Shown here one piece after another: positions 36,043 through 47,895 of a DNA stretch of 64,000 nucleotides. The notes under the pieces were generated by a model. That model saw only the letters and a program-made list of their open reading frames with translations, did no database searches and was not told the origin of the DNA. Every line of letters starts with the position of its first letter. The first letter of the stretch is position 1. The DNA comes from Lagopus muta (taxonomy: Eukaryota; Chordata; Aves; Galliformes; Phasianidae): contig NC_064437.1 in NCBI RefSeq assembly GCF_023343835.1, positions 3,858,001-3,922,000 of the forward strand, written 5' to 3'. Made by a program: the position numbers and the translations under genes.

Positions 36043-38459
36043 AACCCTGATTAATGAAATAATGAAACAAACATATGGTCTTGCAATTTGCATCAGAAAT
36101 TATTTTGGGTAGCAATCCTTAAATATTTTTTGGCAATAAAATGTATTTCCCAAGGGAAAATGTGGAACTTCCCATAAAAGCACCACACTGGCAAGTCCTT
36201 GTTTCTGCTCTTCTACCCCCAAACAAGCCATATCTCCTCTCATTCTCCATCTGGCTGCAAGCCTGGCTGATATTGCTACTGCTGGTCATGCTTGCTGTTA
36301 CCCAAAGTGAAGGGTTGTACAGTAGAGTCTCCCCACTTCCTTGATGTGTGAAGAGCTGAATGTGTTGAGGTAGTCATTCTAATTTTGATATATTTCTATA
36401 TTTTTTGGTGGTTTTTTTTTTCTTCTTTGGATTTCCTGCAGTCATCAATGATGCAAAAGGAAGAACCTGATTTTTGAGCCTCAGTTTTATACCAATTTAA
36501 CTAGATTGAATAAACAACCAGCCATTTCCCAAACATGGATGCTTACAGTAAAGCATGCAGCTACTGCACATTGGAGCTTGAGACTGTGGTGCTCATAAGT
36601 GTCTGTATGATTCTTTGGTCATCCCTATGGCCAGGGCTCTGTGCAGTGCAATATGCAGCCCTCATTTCTTCTTCCTGCAGAAATGGGATGTTCCAGTTAA
36701 GGAATACAGTAATGAGTGTGTGGTCTGAGTCTGTATGTCCTCAAGGCAGGTTCCACATATGCTGCTTCCTCATTAGCATGTGAAGCTCTGCCAAGGGGAG
36801 CGAGTGCGTGCCTGGGATCCTGAGTTCTGCACAGTGGCTGATTCCTCCTTCTCTTTCTTGCTCATGAAATCATTTGTGTAGCAACTCTGATGCGGACAGT
36901 AGTGTTTGATGCATGAGGTAACGGGTGGGTTTGTGTCCTGCTGTATCTGAAGGGGCTGTTTTCTTCAGAAGCAGGAGATCTGCAGTCATGTGAAGAAATA
37001 AAGTCCAAAGATCTCAAATAATATCTTTGGCAACATTTCTGGAGCTGCAGGTATATCGTCTAAACCTTGAATGTGTCTTTGTAAGGGAAAACAAATCTAG
37101 CTTGAGTGCACCTCCAGCCAACCTGATTTTCTCTTGATGGAATTCCCTTGCTGGGAATTTTGCAGTATTTTCAGTGTAAAAGGTGTGCTTTGAAAATGGG
37201 ACCTCTGACCCTGCTCTGTAATGCAGTGATTCCTGGAAGCTGTGTTTTGCTGAAAGCTCTTGCTTTTAGAGGAGAAAAAGAACAAGCAAGGATGCTCTGC
37301 GGAGTCAAAGAAAGAAAGAATTCCTTCAGCTTAGTGTTTTCTCACAGAGGTCAGAGAAGAATTTAGGACCCAAAATCAGGGGGTAGAGCTGGAACTTCTG
37401 CCTTGTATGCATGGCTGTATGTTAGAAAAGCAGACCCTTGGTTCAGAAATTGATGCTCTATTTTGCACTAAGTGCTCAGCATACCAAAGACAAGAGTGGA
37501 GTCAGGAAAGCAGGCACCATCTCCTTCCTTGGAAGAGGTGGTGTCAGAATGTCACCTGCAAAGACACCATAGGGAGCTGCTGTGCTCAGGGCTGGGATGA
37601 TGGACGAGTCCCTTGGGAAGAGCAGGGAGCGCCTCCAGGCTTCATGCAGTGGGAATGATGCAGGCTCTGGGTTTTCCTGCTAACAGAGCAGTGGTTATGC
37701 CCTCAGCTTAAGGTGCTAATGAGGAGAAAAAGCTATAGAGCACAGCCAGGTTAGCTGATGGCTTTGCCGGGAGTTAGAGGGCCACAGAGACAAGTCAGGT
37801 ATCAAAGTTGCTTTGATTTTTCTAACTCATGCAAATGACAAAAGGCTTTTTTCTTTGCTAATAATTGACTTCAGGTTTGGTTTTCTTTCAAGCAAGGAGC
37901 GTGCCTTTTCTTTCTCTTTGAGGATAACAAGGCAGCAGTGAAATTGCGTGGTCTAAGGCAGCAAAATGCAACAGAGCAGCAGAGTGAGAAAACCCTAATG
38001 TTGGTGTTTCCATCTTTTAGCCAGTGCTGCTTGACTTTGACTAAGAAGCCTTCTCATAAATCCCCATGTTTTTGCTTTGAATCCATTCTGTGGAAAGACT
38101 AAATGATAAATTGGAGTCATCTCTGCCTCTGAAGTGATTTGTTTATCATGGGATGTGCTATTGTTACAGGAAAATTACTCTAAGTGCCTACAGCTGTATG
38201 TGAGGACTTATTCTGGAAGAGCCTGGTTTTCTCTTGGTTTCCAAGGATGGCCCCAGTGGTGCAGGATATGTGCAACCCCAGCAGTGTGGAGCTGTGGGAG
38301 GAGTGGGTTCTAACTTCAGCAAGTATGGAGCATCTTGAGTATTTGGGGAAAAAAGGGACTTGAGATTGGAGAGGTGGGGAAAAAAAAGCACTCCCATAGT
38401 GCTGCCCAGTGCCCAGGCATTAAGTTCATCATGTCCGGTGATTGTGAGAACAGGCTTCA

Positions 38460-38780
38460 TTTAGATTATTAGCATCTCTCAGAATGAAAAAAGCCCCTTC
38501 CATCAGTCACAGCTCCCGAAATATCACTAATTAGCGTCTGAGGAATACAGACTGCGTGGGAAGTTCAACATTCACCAGCCTGTTCAGCTGGGAGCCGTCT
38601 GAGGAGCTGCTCTTCCATGCCGGACATCTGCAAGATTACCAGAAGAAAGCAAAAAAGAAAGAAGAGAAAGACACAGTTAATTAACCAACAACAACATTAC
38701 CGTAAAGCAACTGGGAGAGTTAATCACTGCCACTAAATCTTACTCTGTTTACCATCAATTAATATTTAGCCTTCTGGACT
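38460..38780. promoter_or_regulatory. Candidate conserved non-coding element with palindromic homeodomain sites
   Basis: CTAATTAG at 38,527-38,534 and GTTAATTAAC at 38,676-38,685 are perfect palindromes of paired-homeodomain type. TAGATTATTAGC near 38,462 and CATCAATTAATATTTAG near 38,753 add further cores. Between them is a GC-richer segment with three CpG (38,590-38,625). Mixed AT-rich and GC-richer blocks without repeats are common in vertebrate enhancers. Confidence 0.35.
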
Positions 38781-39605
38781 TGGAGCTCTTTTGCTCATGT
38801 TCTTCGTGTCACGCAGAGCTGCTGTAAATTTGGGAGCTGTGGCTGGTGATGGTTTGCATCAGAACACCCCGTGGGTTGTGGTGCTCATCCTTCAGGGTGC
38901 TGCTCTACTAAAGAGATAATAGTACAGATTGGAGAGCTTTGGCTGAGTAATTAAATGCAAACACAAGATAATACTCACAGTCCCTTTCAGAGGACTCGGA
39001 GACCTTCTCTTAAGTCGGTTCAACCTTGACCTGAGTGCTTGTATAAAAGATTAGAGATAAAGAGAATGGACTTGCATTGTTTTTAAACTGTATTCTTCAC
39101 GGGTGTGTAGAGATCTTTTTCACCAGGCATATTTGTCTGGGCATCCCTTAGGAATTTTGTATTTGCAAATGAAGTGGGATGTTAGGGTGGCATGTCCAAG
39201 GATAAAAGATAAGGGAAAGGCTTCCTGCCCGTTCTGTGTAGCACACCAGCAAGAGCCAAGTGTGACACTAACTGTATTTCTCATAAAGAGGCCTCTAGCA
39301 ATGGAATTACTAGCTTTATAACTCTGCTGTTGGCATGCACATCAAAGTCCATCTAGCCCTGGGGTCTCAGAAACATAGATCCTGTGCATCTTGAATTACA
39401 ATCACTATCCAAGTGTACCTGGGCACCATGTGAGTGGCACATGTGGTGGTGCTGTGCTCTGTAGGTCAGCTTTTTCAGCCAAGGGGGTGAGGCTGTGCTG
39501 CAGGATGCTCTCAGCGTCTCCAGGCTGTAAGAATCAGAGAACCCTGAGGGATCCCTTCTTGGATTGATCAAAATGCTGTAACCAGTCTGCAAGGATGCTG
39601 AAATG
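38781..39605. other. Non-coding stretch
   Basis: Nothing recognisable; sequence of average composition up to the CR1 insertion junction. Confidence 0.55.
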
Positions 39606-39834
39606 CTCTCATAGTTTTTTTCTATGAGAGTGGTGAGGTGCTGGAACAGCTGCCCAGAGAGGTTGTGGATGCTCCGTCCATCCCTGGAGGTGTTCAAGGC
39701 CAGGTTGGATGGGGCCCTGTGCAGCCTGGTCTGGTATCAAATGGGGAAGTTGGTGGCCCTGCATGTAGCAGGGGGCTTGGAGCTTCATGATCCTTGAGGT
39801 CCCTTCCAACCCTGGCCATTCTGTGATTCTGTGA
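39606..39834 (+). mobile_element. CR1 LINE 3' fragment with hairpin at its 5' junction
   Basis: From 39,615 the sequence reads as CR1: TTTTTTCTATGAGAGTGGTG, AGGTGCTGGAACAGCTGCCC, GGTGTTCAAGGCCAGGTTGG, TATCAAATGGGGAAGTTGGT, GATCCTTGAGGTCCCTTCC and ATTCTGTGATTCTGTG. It is a sense member of the same subfamily as 25,250-25,590. The nine bases just upstream, CTCTCATAG (39,606-39,614), are the exact inverted copy of CTATGAGAG at 39,622-39,630, with a T7 loop. Confidence 0.95.
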
Positions 39835-40649
39835 AATCAGGGGCTGCGCCTGGGCTGTTGGAAACCAGCAGCTCCATGCCCTGCTATCTGGGAAGCACAT
39901 TTCTATCCTGTTTTTCAGGGTGGGAATTTAATTTGGGAAAAGACTTTCTTAAAACCATTTGAACCTTTTTTGAGGTCATGAAGAGCAGACTGTTGTGGGA
40001 AATACTGAGGGATCTGTGGGTTCTTGAGACAGGATTGCATTCTTGTTTTGCTGTTTAGTTATGGTTGTACTTCTGAAGGGCTGAGCTGTGTGTTTAGCAT
40101 TTGCTGAGCAACGTGGAAACTTGTGACGTATGTGACTACATGTCTTGAGGAGAAATAGTGCAGTGGACATCATAAATTACCTCCTTTCAGTTATATTTCT
40201 GAAGCTCTCGGAACAGCTGAGAACTTGATCTTTTCTGACTGGAATTGAACCTTATGAATTGCAGATTACTATTATTTTTTTATCAGAACAAAAGAGGTTT
40301 CCATTTTCAGGACACTTGCATAGCTTTCTCACAGCTATTTCCTAATCTGTGGCTGTTGTCACCCCTCGGACTGTTTAATTGGATGTTGCCAGCAAATACA
40401 CAGAATTATAGTGTTACCAACCATTGTAGCACATTACAGAGCTGAGTTCATCCAAGTGTCCAATGTTTTTTTCTCAGTAAGTTTGTCCCTGCAGAATTCT
40501 CTTTAAAGTTACATTTGTCCTTGACAGCCGTGAGTGTAACAGAAGCGGTAGAAAGGACCAGATGTAGTGTTATGGAGCTTCTTTGTTCTTCCCTTCATGA
40601 TAAAGCACAAAAATCCTACATAGTTTAACAAAACTCTAGTATCTCCTCC

Positions 40650-40910
40650 TAATTGCTGTAAGTAAAGCACGTGTGATCTAAATGTTAATCAGATTTCTGC
40701 ATTTAATGAGGGAAAAAGCAGCTATTATACGAGAGATGTTCAGGAGCAGGAGCTGCTGGTTCGTGTTCCAATCAGGTGATTGTGCATTTGAATAGTATTT
40801 CCATTTAAATAGCTTTATCGCCCCGCTGATTCCTAAGCACTGAGTCAAAACAAAAACTAACAGCTAAATTGATATTATTACTAAGGAGGAATGAATAATA
40901 GGCAGTAAAT
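40650..40910. promoter_or_regulatory. Candidate conserved non-coding element
   Basis: CCTAATTGCTGTAAGTAAAG near 40,648, ATGTTAATCAGATTTC near 40,682, ATTTAAATAGCTTTATCGCC near 40,803 and AAATTGATATTATTAC near 40,865 form a run of homeodomain-like words without repeats or frames. Confidence 0.22.
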
Positions 40911-42039
40911 CCATACCTGCTGGGAATCGTCAATGTGCTCATGGACTGTGGAGGTGTCAGGGTTTGCACCAACTTTATGAAACTGCAATATTTTACAGAG
41001 GTGCGTTGCGGGGTTGTAATTCTGTCCTACTGAGTTCAAGTTGCGTTTCCATTAAATTCTCCCTCTGCTCATTTTACTACTGATTCTCATGAAAATGCTT
41101 GGTCATGCAGTGGGCTCCCATCCCAATTCCCAGCGTTGGAAAGAGCCAACCCTTTCAAGCAGATGCAGTGAAATCCACAGAGGTCCTGCAGGACACACAC
41201 TCATTTCCCCAAATCCCATTTGCAGATAGAGCGTTTCCTGGGACAACAGTGTGACTCCATTGCTTTGGCCACCCTGGAACCACCGTATCTCCTAATGCTC
41301 CTGAAAGGATTATACATAATCTTATCCTGTGAATGCAACAGCTGTAAGCCCAGATAAATTGCATTTCTCTAGGGATCGTGAGTTGGGACTCATTTTAACT
41401 GCAACCCAGTGAAATTACATCATCTATAACCTTAAATGGTATTTGTCTGACTGTGATTGGAGTTGATTCAATGGAAGAGCGACCTTAGGATGTACTGGCC
41501 TCTCTCTGTGTGTATGAAATAGGCATAAAACAGGCTGGTACATGCTGATGCTGAAACCGAGCCACGAATGCTGATGTATTTGCAGTGGGACTGCTCTCCA
41601 AATGATGGTCATTGGGTGACTGTCATGAAGTACATGTTTTATTTTAAATTTGGCTGTTCTTCTACCGTGTGCAACTGTCATGCCAGGTTGGGTACAGACA
41701 CAATTAGACCTTATGAACATTCAGAAATGCTCGTTCTGTCAGGCAATGCTTTGCAGATGGCAAAAGCTAGATGAGGTTATATTATGGTCACCAAGGCGGG
41801 CCTCGTGTGCAGCCTGGACCAGGGGATGTCACTCAGCCATCCTTCCACTAGGCTCAGAGCTCAGTGCCCCAGCCTTCAGAAGTGCATTCAGACTTCCCTG
41901 GGATGATGGAGAACACCCTGCTTACTGAAAATAACATGTGGGAAACCAAATGGGAGCCCTTGGATAACATCCAGTTGTTAACTGTAGTGTCTTAAAAAAT
42001 AATGGTCAAAGAATAAGTGTTTCTTAGGCAGTTTCAAGG

Positions 42040-42110
42040 TTTTTTTTTTCAGCAAAAGAGGTTTTTTGTTTTTTTTTTTCTTTTTGCATTTTTCAGCTAT
42101 TTTTTTTTTT
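42040..42110 (+). repeat. T-rich low-complexity stretch
   Basis: Runs of 6 to 12 T separated by CAGCAAAAGAGG, G, C and GCATTTTTCAGCTA. TTTTTTC...CAG resembles repeated pyrimidine-tract/acceptor sequence, but no open frame follows. Confidence 0.85.
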
Positions 42111-42639
42111 CTAATCAAAAGTCACAGAAGGGAAAGTAAGGGCTGTGCTTTGTTAACACTGTGACCTCTAAGCACTGAAGGTGGGGACGATGCTCTTCAT
42201 AAATTGAACAGGAAAGGATGCAGTGATTTCTGTAAGAGAAAGGCTGTGCCCCAGTGCTGCAATATGCCCTATACAATGCAGATAGACAGCTGCTATCTGT
42301 TGGGCAGTCTTCTATGAAACACCTTCTTGTCCTGTTTGTATGTATATATATGTATGTATTCATGGAAAGGTCCAAGTGCAGAGCATGTAGGTTTAATAGA
42401 ATCTCAGTTTATGGATGTGAAGGTGATGCTCAAAGAGGGTATATGCTTTGTATGAGGAAAAAGGTTCCCAAATTGGCTAAGTACTGATATGGTATTTGTA
42501 ATAAAAACAAACAAAAAAAAACATTCTTCCTTTCTACTGTGCATATAATGATAATCATTAAATGACAAATAGCAGACTGCCCATCGAATGTTGGCTCCTA
42601 ATGAATAAGGTCCTGTTCATGAGAATGTGGTTGAAGTTG

Positions 42640-42810
42640 AAGGTTGCCCAAGGAGGCTGTGGATGCCCCATCCTTGGAATCATTCAAGGCCAGGCTGGAT
42701 GTGGCTCTGGGCAGCCTGGTCTGGTGGTTGGCGACCCTGCACATAGCACAGGGGGTGAAATGAGATGATCATTGTGGTCCTCTTCAACCCAGGCCATTCT
42801 GTGATTCAGT
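42640..42810 (+). mobile_element. CR1 LINE 3' fragment
   Basis: AGGTTGCCCAAGGAGGCTGT, GGATGCCCCATCCTTGGAAT, CAAGGCCAGGCTGGATGTGG, GGCAGCCTGGTCTGGTGGTT and GATGATCATTGTGGTCCTCT appear in order, ending with CATTCTGTGATTCAGTG. It is the counterpart in opposite orientation of the copy at the window start. About 170 bp remain. Confidence 0.95.
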
Positions 42811-45800
42811 GAGAGAGATATAGAGTGATGGGGCAAATGTACTTTGACCATGTGTTGGGCTGTTTTTGCTACTGGGTATTTGGATTTCCATTTGAGTTAC
42901 CATTGGGCTTGGTAGAGAGATGCACTTAGTTTCAACTTTACAACTTAACACCTGGAAATCAATTCTTATACACAGCTTCTTTCAAAACGTTAAGTGAAAA
43001 ATATTTGTCTGACATCTACAAAAGCCATACCTTCAGCGATGAAGATTGGAAATGTTTGCTAGAGATTGAATCAATGGTAAATCTAGACGAGATCTGATTG
43101 CAGGTTTGAAACCTGGGATAGGTGCCTTGTTATTCTCCCATTACTAATGATTGTATAAGTAAAGAAAGAAATCAATGGTGTTACCATACTGGGAAAGTGG
43201 AATAAAATGACTGAATGATTGGCAAAAAGGACTTCAGAATACATCATCTGCGGGGATGCTGTGAGATGAGCATCTCAGAATGAGGAACAAATGAAGTACT
43301 TGCAGTGACAGCTCTGCAGAATTTCCAAGCTGGGGATTTTCTACAGGTCCCACTTGGTTTATCTGTGGAAATACTAGAATTTCCCCCTTCTGGTGTCAGG
43401 CTTAGGAAGGACCAACCCCACAGATAGAGTCGATAGTGCTGAATTGCTCTTAGTTTTATGTTGAAGTGACAATTTCTGCATGGTTTTAATGAGGGGCAAC
43501 CCTGGGCCAGAAACTTCATTCTGGGGTGATTACTGAGCCCTGTGCTATTTTGTGTTGTGTTGGTCTTAAACCATTTTCATCGCTGGCATCTGAGTGCTGT
43601 CCTGTAGTGCATTAGGCAGCAGGACCTGCATCTATGTTGTAGTGTTTACCCTGTCATCTTTCCCCAGGAAGAGAAGTGTGAGCAATGGAGGGTTTTATTT
43701 TAATGGTGTTTTTGTTTGGTTGGTTTTGTTCTTGTGGAAGTTTGTTGTTTTTTTTTCCTGAAGCAGGAGAAAGAGTTCTTAATGCATCGATTGCTGCTTA
43801 TTGTCACTAAAGCAGGGAGAATTGAAAACAGTATCCTGCATTTGAAATGAATGGGTGTGAGTTCTCACCCAAGCTCTGCAGTTTATTCCACAGCCTTATG
43901 CTTGCCTTCAAGAACATCTGCCTTCTGCCTGGGTAAGCTTTAACTCATCATGCAGAAAGAGTTCCCAAAGGATGGCCTGTGGGCACAGTCAGTCTGCAAA
44001 GTCATTCTCTGTAACTCACAGGAAGACTTTATACATGAGATAGGGAGTTCATGGCTCAGTTTTGGAAGACGGGCACCAGCACAGCATTCCTGCTTCAGCC
44101 CAGGCTTGAGGGTGGTCTTACTAATACCGTGGGTCAAGATCATGGGCTGCTGTGATAGGCAAGGACAAAGTTGTCCGAGGATGATTTGCCATTTGCCATG
44201 GATATTCACATTGTTGTCCTAAAAGCATGGAGCTGAAGGAGAGCTCTGCCAACGGGTGATGAAGTAAGAGCCCATCACCATGCAAGACCAAGAAAAATGG
44301 TACCTTGCGTCAGGAATGGAACACGTTGACCCCTGTGGGTATGAATATTTGGCTGAAATGTACTTCTCCGTGGTGTTGTGCTCTCTGGAGCGTACTCTGG
44401 ATCCAGCTATGCAGGCTGTTGCTTCATCTATAAAACTATTTTGTTGTTTTGCCCATTTCTACACCGCTGTTGGAGAGCAGACCTTTGTGTGCTGCAAGAG
44501 CTGTGCAAGGTCAAAAAAACAAACAAACCAACCAGCTTCACAAATCATTTCAAACATTGTGGTGCTAAAATTAAACAACTCAAGGGGTATTCAGGCACAA
44601 AAATGGGAAAAGGAGAGTTGAAAGGAATAAAGGGAGAGGAAGCACATCCACTTAAGTTCTTTGGTGCTGGTGAGGAAAGAAGTTGGGAATACATTGTTTG
44701 AGTTTGCATTGCTTGCCTACAAAATTAATGTGTCTGGGTTTTATATTATTGGGCAGTAAGGTTTGTTGCAGCTGGATGTGAAGTTGAGAGGACTAATTCA
44801 TAGGATGGGGAAAAACACTAAAAATGAGTTATTGAGCAAAAAACAGCTTGGTATTTGATAGGGAGATGACTGGTCACTCTTACTGTTAACAAACTCAACC
44901 CATAAAGTAAAAAACAAAAACGATACAACTTGAGCATATGAGGATAAGAGAGATTATTTATTTATTTGCACTTTGTAGAATGCCTCAAAGATGCACACAG
45001 TAATAATGCTATGATTATTGCTGAACACCAAGTGAACTCTTTAGTCCCACACAAAACCCTTAGCCAACCCAAATGGCTGGGTCAGTAGAAATTAAATCAG
45101 CCCTGAGCTCCAGATAATATCTGACTGTGGGTTGCTGGCTGGCTGGCTGGTTTATTTCTTGTTTCCTCATTATGACTGATTGCAGCCACTGCAGAAATCA
45201 ATAGTCTGGACTTGTCTGGGAACTGGAACAGTATTAAGCAGACAGGCAGTGTCCTGCGAGAGCTTTCTTGGAGGCTTCACAAACCCTGGTGCCAGTACCT
45301 CCCAGCAGGAACTGAAGGGAGAAGGTGGAAAGCCCTGGTCAATTAGGCAAAATAGTTGTTTGTAGATTTGCAAATGGCGTATATTTCATCATGGCTCTGT
45401 AATTCCTCCTTGGATGTCAAACAAAGCACTTGGAAGTACAGCTGGGTGGAGGGAAGTGGTCTTTGGTGAATCTGCATTAGGGACAGCAACCCAAAGCCTG
45501 CTGAAAAGTTCTTTTCATTGCTGTAGTTAAGCAGAGAAAAGAATCAATCATGATTTTTACAGAGGTGGAAAAGCAGCTGGAAGATTTGAGTCCTTGTGTC
45601 TTTGTTCTGTTCTTCCAGAGCAACAACCGAAATAAAGGACAAAACCTTGCTGTGGTTCTCCGGTAAACTTTAAGAATCCAAATGTAGCTCTTAAAAGGTT
45701 GTTTCATCCACCACGTTCAGTTTTAGTGTTTCTTTGTTCTTGTATCATCTTTTTTTTTGTATGTGTGTGTGGGGTATTTGTGAACAGCAGCAAAGATGTT

Positions 45801-46129
45801 AAATTCTGTTAAGATGAACAAGTAAAATCCAGTGTAGAGAAGGTGGCTTATCCTATGTTAGTTGATCACTAGCATATGCTTTAATGGATTTTGGTTTGTA
45901 ATTCACAGATCTGCATACCCATAGATTTTTGGGCAGTGCTCACTATATCTCAACATTTAACAACTTTTCAGACTGGGATGAGTGGAGGCTTTGTTTGTTC
46001 CAAGTGATTTTCCACCTCCTCTCCTATTGCTTATTGTTTATTCTGCTTTAATTTATGAACAAGATTAAGTGGGTAAACAACATCAAAACTACTTATTGCT
46101 GCACAGTCCAGTAAGCACAACGATGCCAG
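42811..46129. other. Non-coding stretch
   Basis: No recognisable gene. There is a (GGCT)n run at 45,136-45,150 and T/G-rich sequence at 43,690-43,760 and 45,749-45,775. Frames of about 110 codons at 44,280-44,701 overlap in two phases and end in lysine-rich low-complexity sequence, so I regard them as chance. Confidence 0.5.
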
Positions 46130-46440
46130 TTTCGTATGCCGAGCAGTGCTGATTAGAGCTGTTATGCTAATATTCATTTGTTTGTTTTACCTTTACCACT
46201 TTGCTCACATACTTCACAAATTAGGGCATTATCTTTTTTTTTTTTTCCTTAGTGTTTTTATCATCAAATGAAGGTAATTTACCATTTTTCCATTTGAATT
46301 GTAAAGCTAATTGAACTTAATGGCTTTAGAAAAATCAATAATTTCCTACTGTTATTGATATAATGAAGCACATGTAAGAGATTAGCCAATAAAGACACAA
46401 ACCACTTAAATGAAGAATTCATCTCCACATTGGACTATTT
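46130..46440. promoter_or_regulatory. Strong candidate conserved non-coding element
   Basis: GTGCTGATTAGAGC near 46,146, the octamer-like ATGCTAAT at 46,164-46,171 and a forkhead-type TTGTTTGTTTTAC at 46,178-46,190 come first. ATCAAATGAAGGTAATTTAC near 46,262, GAATTGTAAAGCTAATTGAA near 46,296, AAATCAATAATTTCC near 46,332 and GATTAGCCAATAAAG near 46,380 follow. A T14 run at 46,233-46,246 interrupts the block. The density of distinct AT-core motifs is the highest in the window. Confidence 0.4.
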
Positions 46441-46668
46441 ACATTCTCTGTGTGGACGATAGAGGAGGGATCCTTCTATGTGGGGTAACAACAAGAATTT
46501 TGGTACATTAAAGTTATGATGCAAGCAGTACAAATCATAGGCTGCTGCTGGAAGCTGCAGTGAAAAGGCTTTTGGGGAGGCTGGAGGAGAAAGAAATGGG
46601 AGAGAGTGCCCTTGACCCCCAGTTTAAAAATGTGTATTTTATTGGAAGCCAATGATATAATGATGTAG

Positions 46669-46950
46669 ATCAGAAAGGACCATCAAAATCTCCAAGTTCA
46701 ACCACCAACCTGCCCTACCAAGTCCCACCAATAACTGTGTCCTTCAGTGCCATAGCTGTGCATTTTATACACACCTCTGGGGGCAGGGATTCCAGCACCT
46801 CTGTGCACTGCCCGTTCCCATTTCTGAGCTGCCCATTGCTGTGCTTGGCAACCTCTTCCATGACAAAGTTCTTCCATGACAAAGTTCTTCCTTATGTCTA
46901 ACCCTAAACCCAACTGCAGACTGCAGTTTGTGTCCTCGTTCTGGCCACAG
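46669..46950 (-). mobile_element. Old CR1 LINE 3' fragment with internal 16-bp duplication
   Basis: Diverged complement of CR1: ATCAGAAAGGACCATCAAAA, AGTTCAACCACCAACCTGCC, ACACCTCTGGGGGCAGGGAT, GAGCTGCCCATTGCTGTGC and AAGTTCTTCCTTATGTCTAA. It lacks clear terminal octamers. CTTCCATGACAAAGTT is repeated head-to-tail at 46,853-46,884. The divergence marks it as one of the oldest copies here. Confidence 0.85.
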
Positions 46951-47094
46951 TTCAATGGTTCCTAGGAGAGCATAATAGAAACTCCAAACAAAATATTTTA
47001 AACCTTTAAAACTGGCACAGAACCATTAAATCTCCAAGTGACAGAGGAGACATTAAGGACCCTGATTTAGGGCTCACTGTAGTTAAAAGGGAAT
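46951..47094. other. Short non-coding spacer
   Basis: AT-rich sequence between the old CR1 and the next candidate element; nothing seen. Confidence 0.5.
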
Positions 47095-47400
47095 GGTAAA
47101 TATGAAAGTAATGGCATTTAAATTACTGATTCATTAGAAAACAATTTTGTCACGGGATTTTACTGAATTTAGGATACTCAGGGATCAATAGCAATTCCCT
47201 TTATTTAAGACACTTCTGATGCTTACTGTGTGATTTAGTTATTCTTTTGGAAAGAGGTTGCTGTGTGTGAAAACGTTCTTTCTGAAATATTAGTGGAATT
47301 AAATGCATTTTTAATTACCCTGTAAAGCTCTGTTAGTTTGGCACTTGAAACTTTCGCATTAGTTCATATGACAAATGAATATTTGAGTAAACAGAATAGA
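47095..47400. promoter_or_regulatory. Candidate conserved non-coding element
   Basis: GGCATTTAAATTACTGATTC near 47,113, TTAGAAAACAATTTTGTCAC near 47,134, GATCAATAGCAATTCCC near 47,182 and GAATTAAATGCATTTTTAAT near 47,296 are visible, with no repeats. It is separated from the 46,130-46,440 block only by the old CR1, so the two may once have been one interval. Confidence 0.28.
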
Positions 47401-47880
47401 AAGCCTCAGTTGGATTTGTGAAACAGGAAAGGTAGATTGGAGTTTTTTCATCTCCCAGTGTTAGGGGATGAAGAAGAGTGTGGGCTACCTAAAGGTACCT
47501 AACGGGCTTCTTTAACTCAAAAGAAGTCCTGAAAACTGGAAAATTTCAAATTATCCTGCTCCAGCATTCTGGCAGATAGGTGCCTTGGTGATGCTCTGAG
47601 CAACAGCCAGTTGTCCATGCTATGTCCAGTCCATTCTGCATGCCAGAACTGTCCTCCCACAGGGTGTGGGATCAGAGAAGCTGCATCCCAGTATAATTTA
47701 GGTTGAACAGGAAAATAATCCCCATGAAATAATCCAATTAAAGCCCCAGAGGCACTCGGGAGGGTGGCTGTAGAAAGACCAATTCAGGAGACAACAGATT
47801 TTATTGCAAACACCTGAAAGGTTCCAAGGAGTGTGAATGTGTTTGTGGATATTGTCAGTCCTCAAACCTACATGTAGAGG

Positions 47881-47895
47881 AAAAAAAAAAAAAAA
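47881..47895 (+). repeat. A15 homopolymer
   Basis: Uninterrupted A run following GTAGAGG. No adjacent retroposed sequence is recognised. Confidence 0.9.

Larger units (their letters stand above)
33981..38459. other. Non-coding stretch with several simple repeats
   Basis: It contains T14 at 34,060-34,073, the GGAA array at 35,036-35,094, the C-tract at 35,381-35,400, T15 at 36,028-36,042 and (AAAG)n near 37,307-37,320. No gene or interspersed repeat is seen. The 138-codon minus frame at 33,987-34,403 contains a run of lysines from the T-tract and is not gene-like. Confidence 0.55.
39835..42639. other. Non-coding stretch
   Basis: No gene. Three or four T runs are concentrated at 42,040-42,110. 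The AT-rich block 40,650-40,910 is listed as a possible regulatory element. Other parts show nothing definable. Confidence 0.55.
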
